The notes beneath the pieces were generated by a model. That model had not been told where the DNA came from. It did no database searches and saw nothing but the letters and a program-made list of their open reading frames with translations. This document shows positions 36,065 to 45,373 of a stretch of 64,000 nt of DNA, one piece after another. The translations under genes were made by a program, and so were the position numbers. The DNA comes from an uncultured Oscillospiraceae bacterium (GTDB taxonomy: Bacteria; Bacillota; Clostridia; Oscillospirales; Ruminococcaceae). The DNA lies in NCBI GenBank assembly GCA_900548355.1, contig URKR01000003.1, positions 97,271-161,270 of the forward strand, written 5' to 3'. The number at the start of each line of letters is the position of its first letter. The stretch's first letter is position 1.

Positions 36065-36116
36065 AATATCACGCCGTTTTGCAAAGACGACGTAAAGTTT
36101 GTAAAGGATATGTAAA
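36065..36116 (-). promoter_or_regulatory. Pho-box-like repeats and pstS promoter
   Basis: On the minus strand TTTACA (36116-36111), 5 bases, TTTACA (36105-36100), then TTTACG (36096-36091), and 20 bases further GATATT (36070-36065) as -10. Direct repeats of TTTACA with 11-base period are the known PhoP-binding pattern of Bacillus. The 35896-36346 gap holds this region, the long pstS leader and the terminator at 36257. Confidence 0.6.
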
Positions 36117-36256
36117 GCATTTGGCATAGCAGACAAAACCCCTTCACAACCCCGTTTTTTTGCCGCCAATCTGCCCAAAAGCGTAACATCCCGCCCAAAT
36201 CTAACGCTTTCCCCGCAAAAACGAAACGCCCTGCCCCCCTGCGGAAAAGGCGCAGC

Positions 36257-36302
36257 AAAAAGCCCGCAAGCGAAGCCGGAACAGCTTCGCTTGCGGGCTT
36301 TT
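36257..36302 (-). terminator. Intrinsic terminator of the third MATE gene
   Basis: A 19-bp perfect stem (36257-36275 with 36284-36302), followed on the minus strand by a T-run. The A/T flanks make it work in both directions. Confidence 0.88.
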
Positions 36303-36346
36303 CGGGACAGATCAGACCGGATGATTTTGCAGCGCGCCCCGGCCGT

Positions 36347-37690
36347 TTACATCCGCGCTGCGCGCCGGTAGACGAAGGCGGCCGCGGCAGCAGCCACGCA
36401 CTCGGTCACCCAGAAAGCATGCCAGACCCCCACCGGGCCCAGTGCGGCGCAGAGCGCCCAGGACGCCGGGATCATGACGACGACATACCGCAGCAGCGAG
36501 ATGACCAGCGAGCTGCCGCCCTTGCCGAGTCCTTCCAGCGCGCCGGACGCCGCCACCGACACCGACGACACAAGGAACCCGAGGCTGATGATCCGCAGCG
36601 CCGCCGCACCGGCCGCGACGGTATCGGGGTTCTGGGTGAACAGCGCGATCAGCGGCCCGGCGAAGGCCCAGCACAGCGCCGTGCCCGCCGCCATGATACC
36701 GGCGCAGAGCGCGAGGGTTGTGCGGTAGATTGTGCGCACCCGGCCAGCCTCGCCCGCGCCGTAGTTGTAGCCGATGATCGGCCGCATACCCTGGACAATG
36801 CCGCTGGCCGGCAGGTAGAGGAAGGTCTGCAGCTTATAATAGATGCCGAGAATCACCACATACCCCTGCCCAAACGCCGCAAGCAGGCCGTTGAGCACAC
36901 TGACGAGCAGCGAGGGCAGCGCAAGGTTCAGCACAGCCGGCACCCCGATTGCATAGAGCCGGCCGGCCAGCGCAAGGCCCGGGCGCAGCGCGGCGCGGCG
37001 CAGCCGCACAACCGGCCGCCGGATGAAATACACCGCCAGATAGATGCCGAGCGAGACGCACTGCCCAAGGCCCGTTGCAAGCGCCGCCCCCCGAATGCCG
37101 AGCGCCGGGCAGGGCCCGAGGCCGAAGATCAGCACGGGGTCCAGAATGATGTTGGTGATGCAGCCGCCAAGCAGCGCGGCCATCGTTGTTTTCATCCAGC
37201 CAATGGCCTGGAAAATCTTTTCAAACGCAAGGCCAAGCATGATGATGGGGCCAAACGCAAAGACAATCGCGCCGTATTCAACCCCGAGTGCGGCGAGGGC
37301 GGCCTCAGCCGTAAAAAGCCGCAGAAAGCCCGGCAGGATTGCCGTGCAGACAATGGCAAGCACCACGCCGTGGACAAACGAGAGCGCCATGCCGATGGTT
37401 GCGGCGGCGTCAGCGCGGTCGGGCCGGTTGGCGCCGAGGTGGAAGGCGATCAGCGCGTTCATGCCGACGCCGAAACCGATGGCGGCCGCGTTGACAAAGT
37501 TCTGCACCGGGTAGACGAGCGAGAGGGCGGTCATCGCTTCCTCACTGATCCGGGCGACAAAGAAACTGTCAACAATGTTGTACAGCGAGTTGACCAGCAT
37601 CGAAAGCACCATAGGCAGCGCCATCGAGAGGAGCAGCGGCAGAATCGGGCGCTGTTTCATATAGCTCTGGTCCTGCACGGTTTGGGGCAT
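36347..37690 (-). CDS. MATE-family efflux transporter (third)
   Basis: A 447-residue, twelve-helix MATE transporter with the VNSLYNIVDSFFVARIS start region typical of the group that includes Staphylococcus MepA. AAGGAGGT precedes the ATG. Its promoter lies at 37816-37845, and a terminator-like hairpin stands between promoter and start codon, so expression is probably controlled by transcription attenuation. Substrate unknown; antimicrobial or bile-related compounds are possible in a gut species. Confidence 0.9.
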   Translation of the reverse strand: MPQTVQDQSYMKQRPILPLLLSMALPMVLSMLVNSLYNIVDSFFVARISEEAMTALSLVYPVQNFVNAAAIGFGVGMNALIAFHLGANRPDRADAAATIGMALSFVHGVVLAIVCTAILPGFLRLFTAEAALAALGVEYGAIVFAFGPIIMLGLAFEKIFQAIGWMKTTMAALLGGCITNIILDPVLIFGLGPCPALGIRGAALATGLGQCVSLGIYLAVYFIRRPVVRLRRAALRPGLALAGRLYAIGVPAVLNLALPSLLVSVLNGLLAAFGQGYVVILGIYYKLQTFLYLPASGIVQGMRPIIGYNYGAGEAGRVRTIYRTTLALCAGIMAAGTALCWAFAGPLIALFTQNPDTVAAGAAALRIISLGFLVSSVSVAASGALEGLGKGGSSLVISLLRYVVVMIPASWALCAALGPVGVWHAFWVTECVAAAAAAFVYRRAARM

Positions 37691-37728
37691 GGGGTACCTC
37701 CTTGAAAATCATGGCGGGCAAAACAAAA

Positions 37729-37758
37729 GCCACACAACCGCCGGGGCGGTTGTGTGGC
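37729..37758 (-). terminator. Intrinsic terminator in the leader of the third MATE gene
   Basis: A 14-bp perfect stem (37729-37742 with 37745-37758) followed on the minus strand by TTTTGTTTT. It can also end the transcript of the upstream lipoprotein gene. Confidence 0.8.
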
Positions 37759-37815
37759 GAAAAGGGCGTCTTGCAAAACAGCCGGAAAAATCCACACGGT
37801 ATTTTAGCGGGGGGT

Positions 37816-37845
37816 ATTATAGCACAGGGGTGGGAAGGTTGTCAA
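37816..37845 (-). promoter_or_regulatory. Promoter of the third MATE gene
   Basis: On the minus strand TTGACA, 18 bases, TATAAT: both hexamers are consensus. Confidence 0.75.
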
Positions 37846-37893
37846 TTCGGCACAGGGCTGGAAATTTCTGCGGCCGGGCTTTCAGGGCGTGTA

Positions 37894-38505
37894 TCAGGCT
37901 TCGCTATTGCTTTCAATGCTGGTCAGCTCTTCGCTGCCGATGCCGGTAACGGTCAGCCCACCGGTGATCTGGTAGCTGGAAGAGTCATAGCTGACATAGA
38001 TCTTGTACATCTTGCCCGGCGTCAGGCCCGAAACCGTCGCGGTGTAGCAATCGCCGCCGGTCTTGTAGTAGACCGTCGTACCCTCCACATAGCTTGTCTT
38101 GGTCTGGTCGTCCGAAAGCTCCCAGATGGCGGTCTTGAATTCATTGATGGTCGGCGATTCGGTCGTCGCATAGGCCGTGATGGTCACACTGTCCGAAGCG
38201 GCGACAAAATAATCGCTGCTGCGGTTCATGATGCCGTTGAAGGCAATGTAGAGCGTGTCTCCGTGGACTTCATTCGGAAAGCGGGAGTTGGTGTCCATCC
38301 CCTCAGGGAAGGTCACGCTGCCGCCGGCCGTCGCCTCAAAGTGCTCGGCCTCATCTTCTTCGTCGGCGCCTTCGGGGCGCAGGCCCAGCAGGTCTACGAC
38401 GCCGATAATCATGTTGGACAGCATATCCCGCGGGCTGCAGGCGGTCAGGCTCAGCGCCATAACCAGGGCCAGCGCCAGGGCTGCCAGACGTTTTTTCAGT
38501 TTCAT
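37894..38505 (-). CDS. Lipoprotein with a possible fibronectin-III-like domain
   Basis: A 203-residue lipoprotein: basic start MKLKKR, hydrophobic core, lipobox SLTAC with C23, an acidic stretch (about 45-56), then two beta-rich parts. The last, with TATVSGLTPGKMYKIYVSYD, reads like the end of a fibronectin type III domain. GGAGGG precedes the start. It has no operon partners. Function unknown; a surface-exposed role is inferred from the lipobox. Confidence 0.72.
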   Translation of the reverse strand: MKLKKRLAALALALVMALSLTACSPRDMLSNMIIGVVDLLGLRPEGADEEDEAEHFEATAGGSVTFPEGMDTNSRFPNEVHGDTLYIAFNGIMNRSSDYFVAASDSVTITAYATTESPTINEFKTAIWELSDDQTKTSYVEGTTVYYKTGGDCYTATVSGLTPGKMYKIYVSYDSSSYQITGGLTVTGIGSEELTSIESNSEA

Positions 38506-38663
38506 GGGTAAACCCTCCATCGGGCAAACGGGCGGCGCTGCCGCCCGGCAGGTTGAAAGCATGGGATGAATCACTTTATTATACCCGATTTGCCGCCGCG
38601 GCACAAGGGCAGGCGCAAAAATTCCACAAAACGTTTCACAAAACTTGCGGCGGCGGGTGGGCT

Positions 38664-38692
38664 TTTCCCAAAAGCGGGTTTTGTGGTATACT
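38664..38692 (+). promoter_or_regulatory. Promoter of the AraC-type membrane sensor gene
   Basis: TTTCCC, 17 bases, TATACT with TGG before the -10. Confidence 0.45.
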
Positions 38693-38753
38693 GAATGTAT
38701 TGGATAGGAAGCAAGAGGGAACCGTGCAGGCCCGGCCACACGGGGGAGGAACC

Positions 38754-41048
38754 ATGAACAAGGTAAAACGCCGCGCCGCCAACCCGCGCGGGCGATACGA
38801 ACAGATGCTGTTCAACCGGCTTGTTTTGCTGGTTGCGGTGCCGCTGTGCGCCATGAGCATCCTGCTGGGGGCAAGCTATTTCAGCCAGGAAAACGCCCGG
38901 CAGCGCGCCGGGCTGCAGAGCGTGCGCACCAGCGCGCAGGATGCCCTGCACAACGTGCTGAACAACCTGCGGGAATACTACCTTGGCATCACGCAGGACG
39001 ATGACTTTACCTGGCTGCTGCCAAGCCAGCCGCCCTATGCCCGCACCCCCGATGTCTCCGCCGCCCAAACCGTGCTGCGCGGCGGCAGTTACCTTTCGGC
39101 TTATGTGCGCGGATATACTTATTTCAACCTGCAGCACGGCTGGGTGCTGAGCAGCAACGGCGTGTTCCGCATGTCGGAAGTGCGCAACTACGAACAGATG
39201 CAGACCTTTTTGCACGAGCAGCCGGATATTTCCTCCACACTGTACTGGCTGAACAACACCGCCCAGGCGGCGCCCGGCCTGGGCAGCCGGCAGGTGGACC
39301 TTTCCGGCTTTTTGCTGGTGGTGCGCACCAACAACTTTTCGGGTGATATGCAGCAGCTGCTGGTTGTCCAGCTGGACAGCGACGCTTTTCTGCGGGATAC
39401 AAGTGAATGGCGCGCGATGGGCTACGAGGTGGCGCTGCTGGATTCCGACGGCCTGCCGATCCTGGCCACCAATGCGGACCTGGCCGCACAGCTTTCCGAC
39501 CGCCTGGCCGCCGGGCATACCATAGACAGCCGGGTGGGCGCTTACCTGATAGAACACACCGAACTTGGCGTGGGCCGGCTTTCTTTGTATATCGGTTACA
39601 ACACCCAGCTGGATTATTCATTCGTCCTGACGCTGCTGGCAGTGTTCCTGCTGGTGGCCGCCGCCTCGGTGGTGGTGCTGGCGCTCTGCCGCTGGAACAG
39701 CGCCTTCCTGTACCGGCCGATCCGCCAGCTGATTGACCAGGTGGATGAATCGGTTTTCGGCACGCCGGCCGACGGCGAGGATGAGTTCGCCTACCTGACC
39801 CACGGCGTGACCCGGGTGGCGGAGGACCAGCGCCTGCTGCGGGACATTGTCAAACGGCAGCGCTCCCAACTGCTGCAGCGGCTGCTGCAGGGCCTTTTGC
39901 ACAATGAACTGACCATGCGCGGGCTGCAGTCTTCGCTGGCCGCGCTGGAAGTGGAGCCCGCCGGGTATTACCAGCTGTTGCTGCTGGACCTGGGGCTTTC
40001 GGACAAAAACGCGCCGGAACGGGACGCGCTGACCCAGACCGTGGTGCAGCACCTGCCGCCGCCGGTGACCCGCCGGTGCTTTTTGTGCCCGCTGGCGGTG
40101 GACGGCACCGTGGTGATGGTGGCATACGGCGCCACGCGGGAGGCTTTGCGGGCGGATTTCCAGGCGCTGTACCTGGGCGCCACCCAGATGATCCGCACAA
40201 ACGTGGGGGTAAACTGCACGGCCGGCGCCAGCCAGGTATACGAAGCGCCGGAGCGTACCGCCACGGCCTGGCATGAAGCTTTGGAGGCACTGCGCAGCAG
40301 CGCCTCCCCGACCCAGGGGTCGGGGCCGCAGTTTTACACCCCGCCGGAGAGCAGCCAGGTCAGCGCAGGGTATAACGACCTGCTGGAAAACGAAGTGATG
40401 GCCGCCGCCACCGCCTGCAACCGCAAGGAATGCGCGCGGCTTATCAGCCTGTTCATTGACCGGCTGGGCGAACAGGGCGTGCGCGGGTATGAACGCCAGT
40501 TTTATGTACAGCGGCTGGTCAGCGCACTGCTGACGGTAGCCGAAACCGCCGGCCTTTCGGTCAACAAGCTTCTGGCCGACAGGCCCAACAGCCTGTTCGA
40601 CGCAGTGGGCCGCATCTACCGCACCGAGGAGATGAAAACCTTCCTGATCGAACAGGTGGCCGACCCGGTTATGGAAATGCTCTCCGATTTCCGCCAGAAC
40701 TCTTCCAGCGAACTGGTCAAAAACGTGATCGCGCTGATCCAAAAGACCGGTGGCGACCTGACCCTGAACGAATGCGCCGAACAGCTCAACTATTCGCCCA
40801 GTTATATATGGAAGGTGCTCAAGGCCGAGCGGGACACCAACTTCACCGACCTTGTCAGCCAGCAAAAGATTGAGATGGCCAAGGAACTGCTGCTGACTTC
40901 GGACAAAACGGTGGCCCAGGTGGCCGAAGAGCTCCACTATGCGAATGTACAGAATTTCATCCGCTTTTTCAGCCGCGAGGTTGGCATGACGCCGGGCCGG
41001 TTCAAGAAAGAACACCAGAGCGGCGCCGCCAAAAAGAAAGCCCGGTAA
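38754..41048 (+). CDS. Membrane-anchored AraC-family sensor-regulator
   Basis: A 764-residue protein that joins a sensor and a DNA-binding domain: membrane helix 1 (about 23-43), an extracytoplasmic region of about 240 residues, membrane helix 2 (about 288-312), a cytoplasmic linker region, and a C-terminal AraC double helix-turn-helix (about 660-757; LTLNECAEQLNYSPSYIWKV and VAEELHYANVQNFIRFFSRE). Such proteins occur in Firmicutes beside LplB/YtcP-type importers and switch them on when oligosaccharides are present outside. GGGGGAGG precedes the start. The ABC importer genes follow 470 bases downstream. Confidence 0.92.
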   Translation: MNKVKRRAANPRGRYEQMLFNRLVLLVAVPLCAMSILLGASYFSQENARQRAGLQSVRTSAQDALHNVLNNLREYYLGITQDDDFTWLLPSQPPYARTPDVSAAQTVLRGGSYLSAYVRGYTYFNLQHGWVLSSNGVFRMSEVRNYEQMQTFLHEQPDISSTLYWLNNTAQAAPGLGSRQVDLSGFLLVVRTNNFSGDMQQLLVVQLDSDAFLRDTSEWRAMGYEVALLDSDGLPILATNADLAAQLSDRLAAGHTIDSRVGAYLIEHTELGVGRLSLYIGYNTQLDYSFVLTLLAVFLLVAAASVVVLALCRWNSAFLYRPIRQLIDQVDESVFGTPADGEDEFAYLTHGVTRVAEDQRLLRDIVKRQRSQLLQRLLQGLLHNELTMRGLQSSLAALEVEPAGYYQLLLLDLGLSDKNAPERDALTQTVVQHLPPPVTRRCFLCPLAVDGTVVMVAYGATREALRADFQALYLGATQMIRTNVGVNCTAGASQVYEAPERTATAWHEALEALRSSASPTQGSGPQFYTPPESSQVSAGYNDLLENEVMAAATACNRKECARLISLFIDRLGEQGVRGYERQFYVQRLVSALLTVAETAGLSVNKLLADRPNSLFDAVGRIYRTEEMKTFLIEQVADPVMEMLSDFRQNSSSELVKNVIALIQKTGGDLTLNECAEQLNYSPSYIWKVLKAERDTNFTDLVSQQKIEMAKELLLTSDKTVAQVAEELHYANVQNFIRFFSREVGMTPGRFKKEHQSGAAKKKAR

Positions 41049-41075
41049 CCCCGCCGGCAGCACTTTTTCATTTTT

Positions 41076-41102
41076 CCACCGCCTTCATCCCGAAGGCGGT
41101 GG
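41076..41102 (+). terminator. Intrinsic terminator after the sensor gene
   Basis: An 11-bp perfect stem (41076-41086 with 41092-41102) followed by CTTTGTTTTGG. Confidence 0.85.
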
Positions 41103-41351
41103 CTTTGTTTTGGTCTGCCTGCGCTTTGTAAAAAACGTGTGGCTTTACCCTTGCAAGCGCCCGAACCGCCGCGTAGCGCCTTTGGCAGGGTGCACAAACC
41201 AAAGAAGCAGTTTGTATAAAAAACGCACAATCAACGGCAAAATTCCTCGACAATGCGCAAAGGAAGGCAGCGGATAATTCCGGCATGGCGCAAGAGACAA
41301 TTTTACGATATTCCGCATTATTTTTGGATAAAATCTGCGCGCATTTGATTG

Positions 41352-41380
41352 TTGACCCCGGCCGGATTCGGTTTTACAAT
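41352..41380 (+). promoter_or_regulatory. Promoter of the sugar ABC importer operon
   Basis: TTGACC, 17 bases, TACAAT. The region 41103-41351 upstream has no gene and is unusually AT-rich for this window near the promoter; activator sites are expected there but I could not define a repeat. The leader is about 130 bases. Confidence 0.65.
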
Positions 41381-41517
41381 CTATACACAAAGACAGGCGG
41401 CGGCCAACGCCGACCTGCGGCTTTACTCCCCCGCTTTGCGGCCGGGCCGGCCACGCCGGCAGCCTGGCGCCGGGCCATGGAGCAGGGGGAGCGGCACATG
41501 AAAAAGGAGGAAACCCT

Positions 41518-42525
41518 ATGGCAAAGACACTGTCAGCAGATGCGGCGGCCAGTGCCCGGGCCAAGCAGGAAAAGCGCGCGCGCCAGCAGCTGGGCCACAA
41601 CACCTGGCGCAAGGCGTTCGCCCAGCATTACTGGCTGTACATCCTGATGATACCGGGTATTCTGTATATGCTGATCTTCAACTATGCGCCGATGTTCGGC
41701 CTGATCATGGCGTTTGAAGATTTCAGCCCTTACAACGGCAATTCGGCAATCGGCGCAATGCTGCAAAGCCCGAAGGTCGGGTTCCAGAACTTTATCTCGC
41801 TGTTTACCGGCCCCGACTTTTGGCGTTTGCTGCGCAACACGCTCGCGATTTCGTTTGCTAACCTGCTGATCGCCTTCCCGGCGGCCATCATTTTGTCGCT
41901 GCTCTTCAATGAGCTGCGCTGCAAGTGGTTCAAACGGCTGACCCAGACCATTGTGTACATCCCGCACTTTGTCTCGATCGTCATCGTCGCTTCGCTGACC
42001 TTCCAGCTTTTTTCCACAACCGACGGTTTTGTCTACCACCTGCTTGTCCAGATCTTCGGGCGGCAGAACGCGCCGGACGTCCTGTCCGACCCGGATTTGT
42101 TTGTCCCGCTGATGGTGGGCCAGAGCCTGTGGAAGGAAACCGGCTACAACACCATCATCTACCTGGCCGCGCTTTCCAGCGTGGATACCCAGCTGTATGA
42201 GGCCGCCAAGATTGACGGCGCCGGCCGCTGGCAGCTGATGTGGCATGTCACGCTGCCCGCAATCCGCGGCACCATCGTGCTGATGCTGATTATGAAGGTC
42301 GGCGCGCTGCTGAACACCGGTTACGAGCAGATCTTCCTGATGCAGAACTCGATGAACCGCTCGGTTTCGGAAGTGTTCGATACCTACATCTACACCCGCG
42401 GCATTGTCAACGGCCAGTATTCGCTGGCAACCGCCGCCGGCCTGTTCAAATCGGTGGTCAGCATGATTATGGTCATCGGTTCGAACAAGGTCGCGAAGAT
42501 CTTCGGCGAATCCGGCCTGTACTAA
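41518..42525 (+). CDS. Oligosaccharide ABC transporter permease, LplB/YteP type
   Basis: A 335-residue permease with six membrane helices; the coupling loop is YEAAKIDGAGRWQLMWHVTLP. The N-terminus WLYILMIPGILYMLIFNYAP is characteristic of the LplB/YteP group, which imports rhamnogalacturonan or mannan oligosaccharides together with a YtcP-type partner. AAGGAGG precedes the ATG. The ATPase subunit is absent here, as usual for this group, which uses a shared MsmX-like ATPase. Confidence 0.94.
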   Translation: MAKTLSADAAASARAKQEKRARQQLGHNTWRKAFAQHYWLYILMIPGILYMLIFNYAPMFGLIMAFEDFSPYNGNSAIGAMLQSPKVGFQNFISLFTGPDFWRLLRNTLAISFANLLIAFPAAIILSLLFNELRCKWFKRLTQTIVYIPHFVSIVIVASLTFQLFSTTDGFVYHLLVQIFGRQNAPDVLSDPDLFVPLMVGQSLWKETGYNTIIYLAALSSVDTQLYEAAKIDGAGRWQLMWHVTLPAIRGTIVLMLIMKVGALLNTGYEQIFLMQNSMNRSVSEVFDTYIYTRGIVNGQYSLATAAGLFKSVVSMIMVIGSNKVAKIFGESGLY

Positions 42526-42538
42526 GGAGGTGCTGAGC

Positions 42539-43474
42539 ATGACCAACATTCTGCATAAGAAAGACGACGGCACCATCCATGCCACCGGCACGCTGGAAAA
42601 GCGCAGCCCCGGCGACCAGGTTGTCCAGGTTTTGATCTACGCCCTGATCGCGCTGATCGCCGTGCTCTGCCTGCTGCCCTTCATCTATGTCATTGCAGGC
42701 TCCTTCGCCACAGAGCGTGAACTGACCGAACGCCCGTTCTTTTTGATCCCGCGTGAATTTTCGATCAACGCCTACTCCTACATTTTCAAGGACGGCTCGG
42801 TCTTCCGCGGCCTGCGCAACTCGATCCTGGTCACGGTGGTCGGCACGCTGATCAACATGTTTGTTTCCTGCACCATCGCCTACCCGCTGTCCCGCCCGTA
42901 CCTCAAGGGCCGCAACGGTTTCATCAACATGGTCATTGTGACGATGCTGTTCTCGGGCGGTATGGTGCCGAGCTACATCATGGTCATGAACGTGCTGCAT
43001 CTGGGCAACACCTACTGGGCGTTGTGGCTGCCGATTGCGATGAACGCCTTCAACATGATCATCATCAAAAACTACTTCCAGAGCCTGCCGATGGAACTGG
43101 AGGAAGCCGCCATCATCGACGGTTCGAACGACCTTTTGACCTTTATCCGCATCATCCTGCCGCTGTCCACCCCGGTGCTCGCTTCGGTCGGTTTGTTCTA
43201 CGCGGTCAGCCACTGGAACTCCTACTTCAATGCGATGATGTACATCAACAACACCGAGATGGAAGTCATGCCGATCGTTTTGCGGCGCATGGTCTTTTTG
43301 ACCAACCAGATCGCGCAGGATTCCAACTTTGACTGGGGCGCCTTCGGCCAGCCGCCGGCCAAGAGCGTCAAGATGGCGGTGACCGTTGTCTCGACCATCC
43401 CGATGCTCTGCGTCTATCCGTTTGTGCAGAAGTACTTCACCCAGGGCCTGATGGTCGGCTCTGTCAAGGGCTGA
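42539..43474 (+). CDS. Oligosaccharide ABC transporter permease, YtcP/YesQ type
   Basis: A 311-residue permease and partner of the preceding gene, six membrane helices, coupling loop LEEAAIIDGSNDLLTFIRII and C-terminus KYFTQGLMVGSVKG, the classic ending of YtcP-type carbohydrate permeases. TAAGGAGG overlaps the previous stop codon and is 9 bases from the chosen ATG. Confidence 0.95.
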   Translation: MTNILHKKDDGTIHATGTLEKRSPGDQVVQVLIYALIALIAVLCLLPFIYVIAGSFATERELTERPFFLIPREFSINAYSYIFKDGSVFRGLRNSILVTVVGTLINMFVSCTIAYPLSRPYLKGRNGFINMVIVTMLFSGGMVPSYIMVMNVLHLGNTYWALWLPIAMNAFNMIIIKNYFQSLPMELEEAAIIDGSNDLLTFIRIILPLSTPVLASVGLFYAVSHWNSYFNAMMYINNTEMEVMPIVLRRMVFLTNQIAQDSNFDWGAFGQPPAKSVKMAVTVVSTIPMLCVYPFVQKYFTQGLMVGSVKG

Positions 43475-43552
43475 GGTTCGCTGCCGCAATCCCACCAACG
43501 TTACTGCGCACAGGCCTTGTGCGTGAGATATGAGAATCACAGGAGGCAAAAC

Positions 43553-45136
43553 ATGAAAAAGCAACTCGCACTCTCGATGAGCGCCGCGATGGCTTTGACG
43601 CTGCTCGCCGGCTGCGGCGGTTCGGGCTCCAGCAGCTCGGCGGCCGCTTCGGGTTCCGGCACGGCGGAGGCCGCCACCGGTGCGCCCACCATCACCTTTA
43701 TGATGCCGACCTTCTACGGCACCGAGTTCCAGAACGAGAACTCCGACCAGGTGATCCAGGCTTATACCGATTACACCGGCATCAATGTCGAGTGGCGGCT
43801 CGAGGCCAACGACACCTACAAGGACAAGTTCGGCCTGACCCTGATGGACAAGGACAACATGCCGATGGTGCTGACCGCTTCCGGCGCGCTGGACGCCAAC
43901 ATCGTGGACGCGGCCAAGGCCGGCGCGTTCTGGGATCTTTCGCCTTATCTGGAAGACAGCACGGCTTACCCCAACCTGTCCCAGGCAAACAAGGACGTCC
44001 TGAAGGGCCTGACCGTCAACAGCCAGGTCATCGGCCTGCCGCGCACCCGTTCGATCGGCCGGTACGGCCTGGCCTACCGCACCGACTGGGCGGAGGCTGT
44101 CGGCATCACCGAGCCGCCGGAGACGATTGAAGACGTTTACAACATGCTCTACGCCTTCACCTACAACGATCCCGACGGCAACGGCGTTGACGATACCTAC
44201 GGCCTTGAGCTTTGCAAATACACCGGCCCGCTGGACGTGATCCAGACCTGGTTCGGCTGCGGCAACGAATGGGTGGAGCAGGACGGCCAGCTTGTGCCGG
44301 TCCACCAGACCGCCGAATACAAGGAAGCGCTGGACTGGATGCGCAAGATCTATGAAGAGGGCCTGGTTCGTCCCGACTGGGCGGCTGTTGACACCTCCAC
44401 CTGGGAAGATGGCTGCAAGACCGGCGAGGCCGGCTGCTTCCTTGACACGATGGACGGCGCCAAGCGCATCTGGAACTACTTCACCGACAACAACGTGACC
44501 AGCGTGGTTGATCCTTCCACCACCGCCACCATGACGATGGTCGGCCCCATCGCGAAGGAAGAGGGCGGCGAACCCCACACCCTGGCGACCAGCGGTTACA
44601 ACGGCTTCTACCTGATCACCAAGGACGGCGCCAAGACCGAAGAGGATGTCAAGAACTGCCTGACCTTCCTGGACAAGATGAACGACGACGCGATGCTGGA
44701 ACTGGCCGACTACGGCATTGAAGGCATCAGCTACAGCCTGAATGAGAACGGCGAAGTCGTGCTGAACCCCGATCTCGACGCTTCCCAGACCCCCAACGCC
44801 GGCCTGAACCAGGCTGTCTGCTACATCCCGAACCGCTCCAGCGTGAGCCACCCGCTCGAAAAGCGCGAGAGCCAGCTTCAGTCCGAGGCCTGCGAAGAGG
44901 TCAACGAGGCGCACGCCGTCTTCAACCCGGCGCTCGGCTACCTGGCCAACAGCGAGGCCAACGCCCAGTATGGCTCCGACATTGAGCTCATCATTGACGA
45001 CGCCCGCACCCAGTACATCTGCGGCCAGATCGATGAAGCCGGCCTGGATGCGGCCGCCCAGCAGTGGCTGGACCGCGGCGGCAGCGAAGTGATCGCCGAA
45101 GTCAACGAGCTGTATCAGGCTGACACCACCAAGTAA
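43553..45136 (+). CDS. Oligosaccharide-binding lipoprotein of the ABC importer
   Basis: A 527-residue solute-binding lipoprotein: signal peptide, lipobox LLAGC (C21), Gly/Ser linker (22-45), then a two-lobed binding protein of the family-1 type (LipO/YtcQ-like) with DPDGNGVDDTYGL, an EF-hand-like loop common in this group. AGGAGG precedes the ATG. It follows the two permeases in the same operon. The pectin enzymes downstream suggest it binds rhamnogalacturonan or galacturonate oligomers; that is inferred. Confidence 0.93.
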   Translation: MKKQLALSMSAAMALTLLAGCGGSGSSSSAAASGSGTAEAATGAPTITFMMPTFYGTEFQNENSDQVIQAYTDYTGINVEWRLEANDTYKDKFGLTLMDKDNMPMVLTASGALDANIVDAAKAGAFWDLSPYLEDSTAYPNLSQANKDVLKGLTVNSQVIGLPRTRSIGRYGLAYRTDWAEAVGITEPPETIEDVYNMLYAFTYNDPDGNGVDDTYGLELCKYTGPLDVIQTWFGCGNEWVEQDGQLVPVHQTAEYKEALDWMRKIYEEGLVRPDWAAVDTSTWEDGCKTGEAGCFLDTMDGAKRIWNYFTDNNVTSVVDPSTTATMTMVGPIAKEEGGEPHTLATSGYNGFYLITKDGAKTEEDVKNCLTFLDKMNDDAMLELADYGIEGISYSLNENGEVVLNPDLDASQTPNAGLNQAVCYIPNRSSVSHPLEKRESQLQSEACEEVNEAHAVFNPALGYLANSEANAQYGSDIELIIDDARTQYICGQIDEAGLDAAAQQWLDRGGSEVIAEVNELYQADTTK

Positions 45137-45180
45137 TTTGTAAAACCCAACAGGCCAAACGCTGCGGCGCCCGGCCCCAG

Positions 45181-45207
45181 GCGCTGCGGAGCTACGCTCC
45201 GCAGCGC
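45181..45207 (+). terminator. Intrinsic terminator after the binding-protein gene
   Basis: A 12-bp perfect stem (45181-45192 with 45196-45207) followed by TTTTGTTTTGG. A lone palindrome resembling the tagged hairpins at 51803-52048 lies at about 45271-45294. Confidence 0.88.
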
Positions 45208-45373
45208 TTTTGTTTTGGGTTTGCGTGTGTGCCGGCGTCTGATGAAGCCGCGCCATGCCGCGAACCCCCGCGGGCGGGTATGGCCCGCCCCTGCGGATTG
45301 GGTTTCCTGTTTTCCGACCCCACTTTTCATTTTTACTGGCGCCGCCTCCGCGGCGCGCCGAAAGGACAAGACC

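Noticed and set aside
33733..36129. A 798-codon plus-strand open frame opposite pstA-pstC-pstS
   Set aside because: Runs through three well-conserved minus-strand genes and several regulatory gaps; low-complexity product.
36046..36258. A 70-codon minus-strand open frame upstream of pstS
   Set aside because: It overlaps the Pho-box-like promoter region and lacks a ribosome site.
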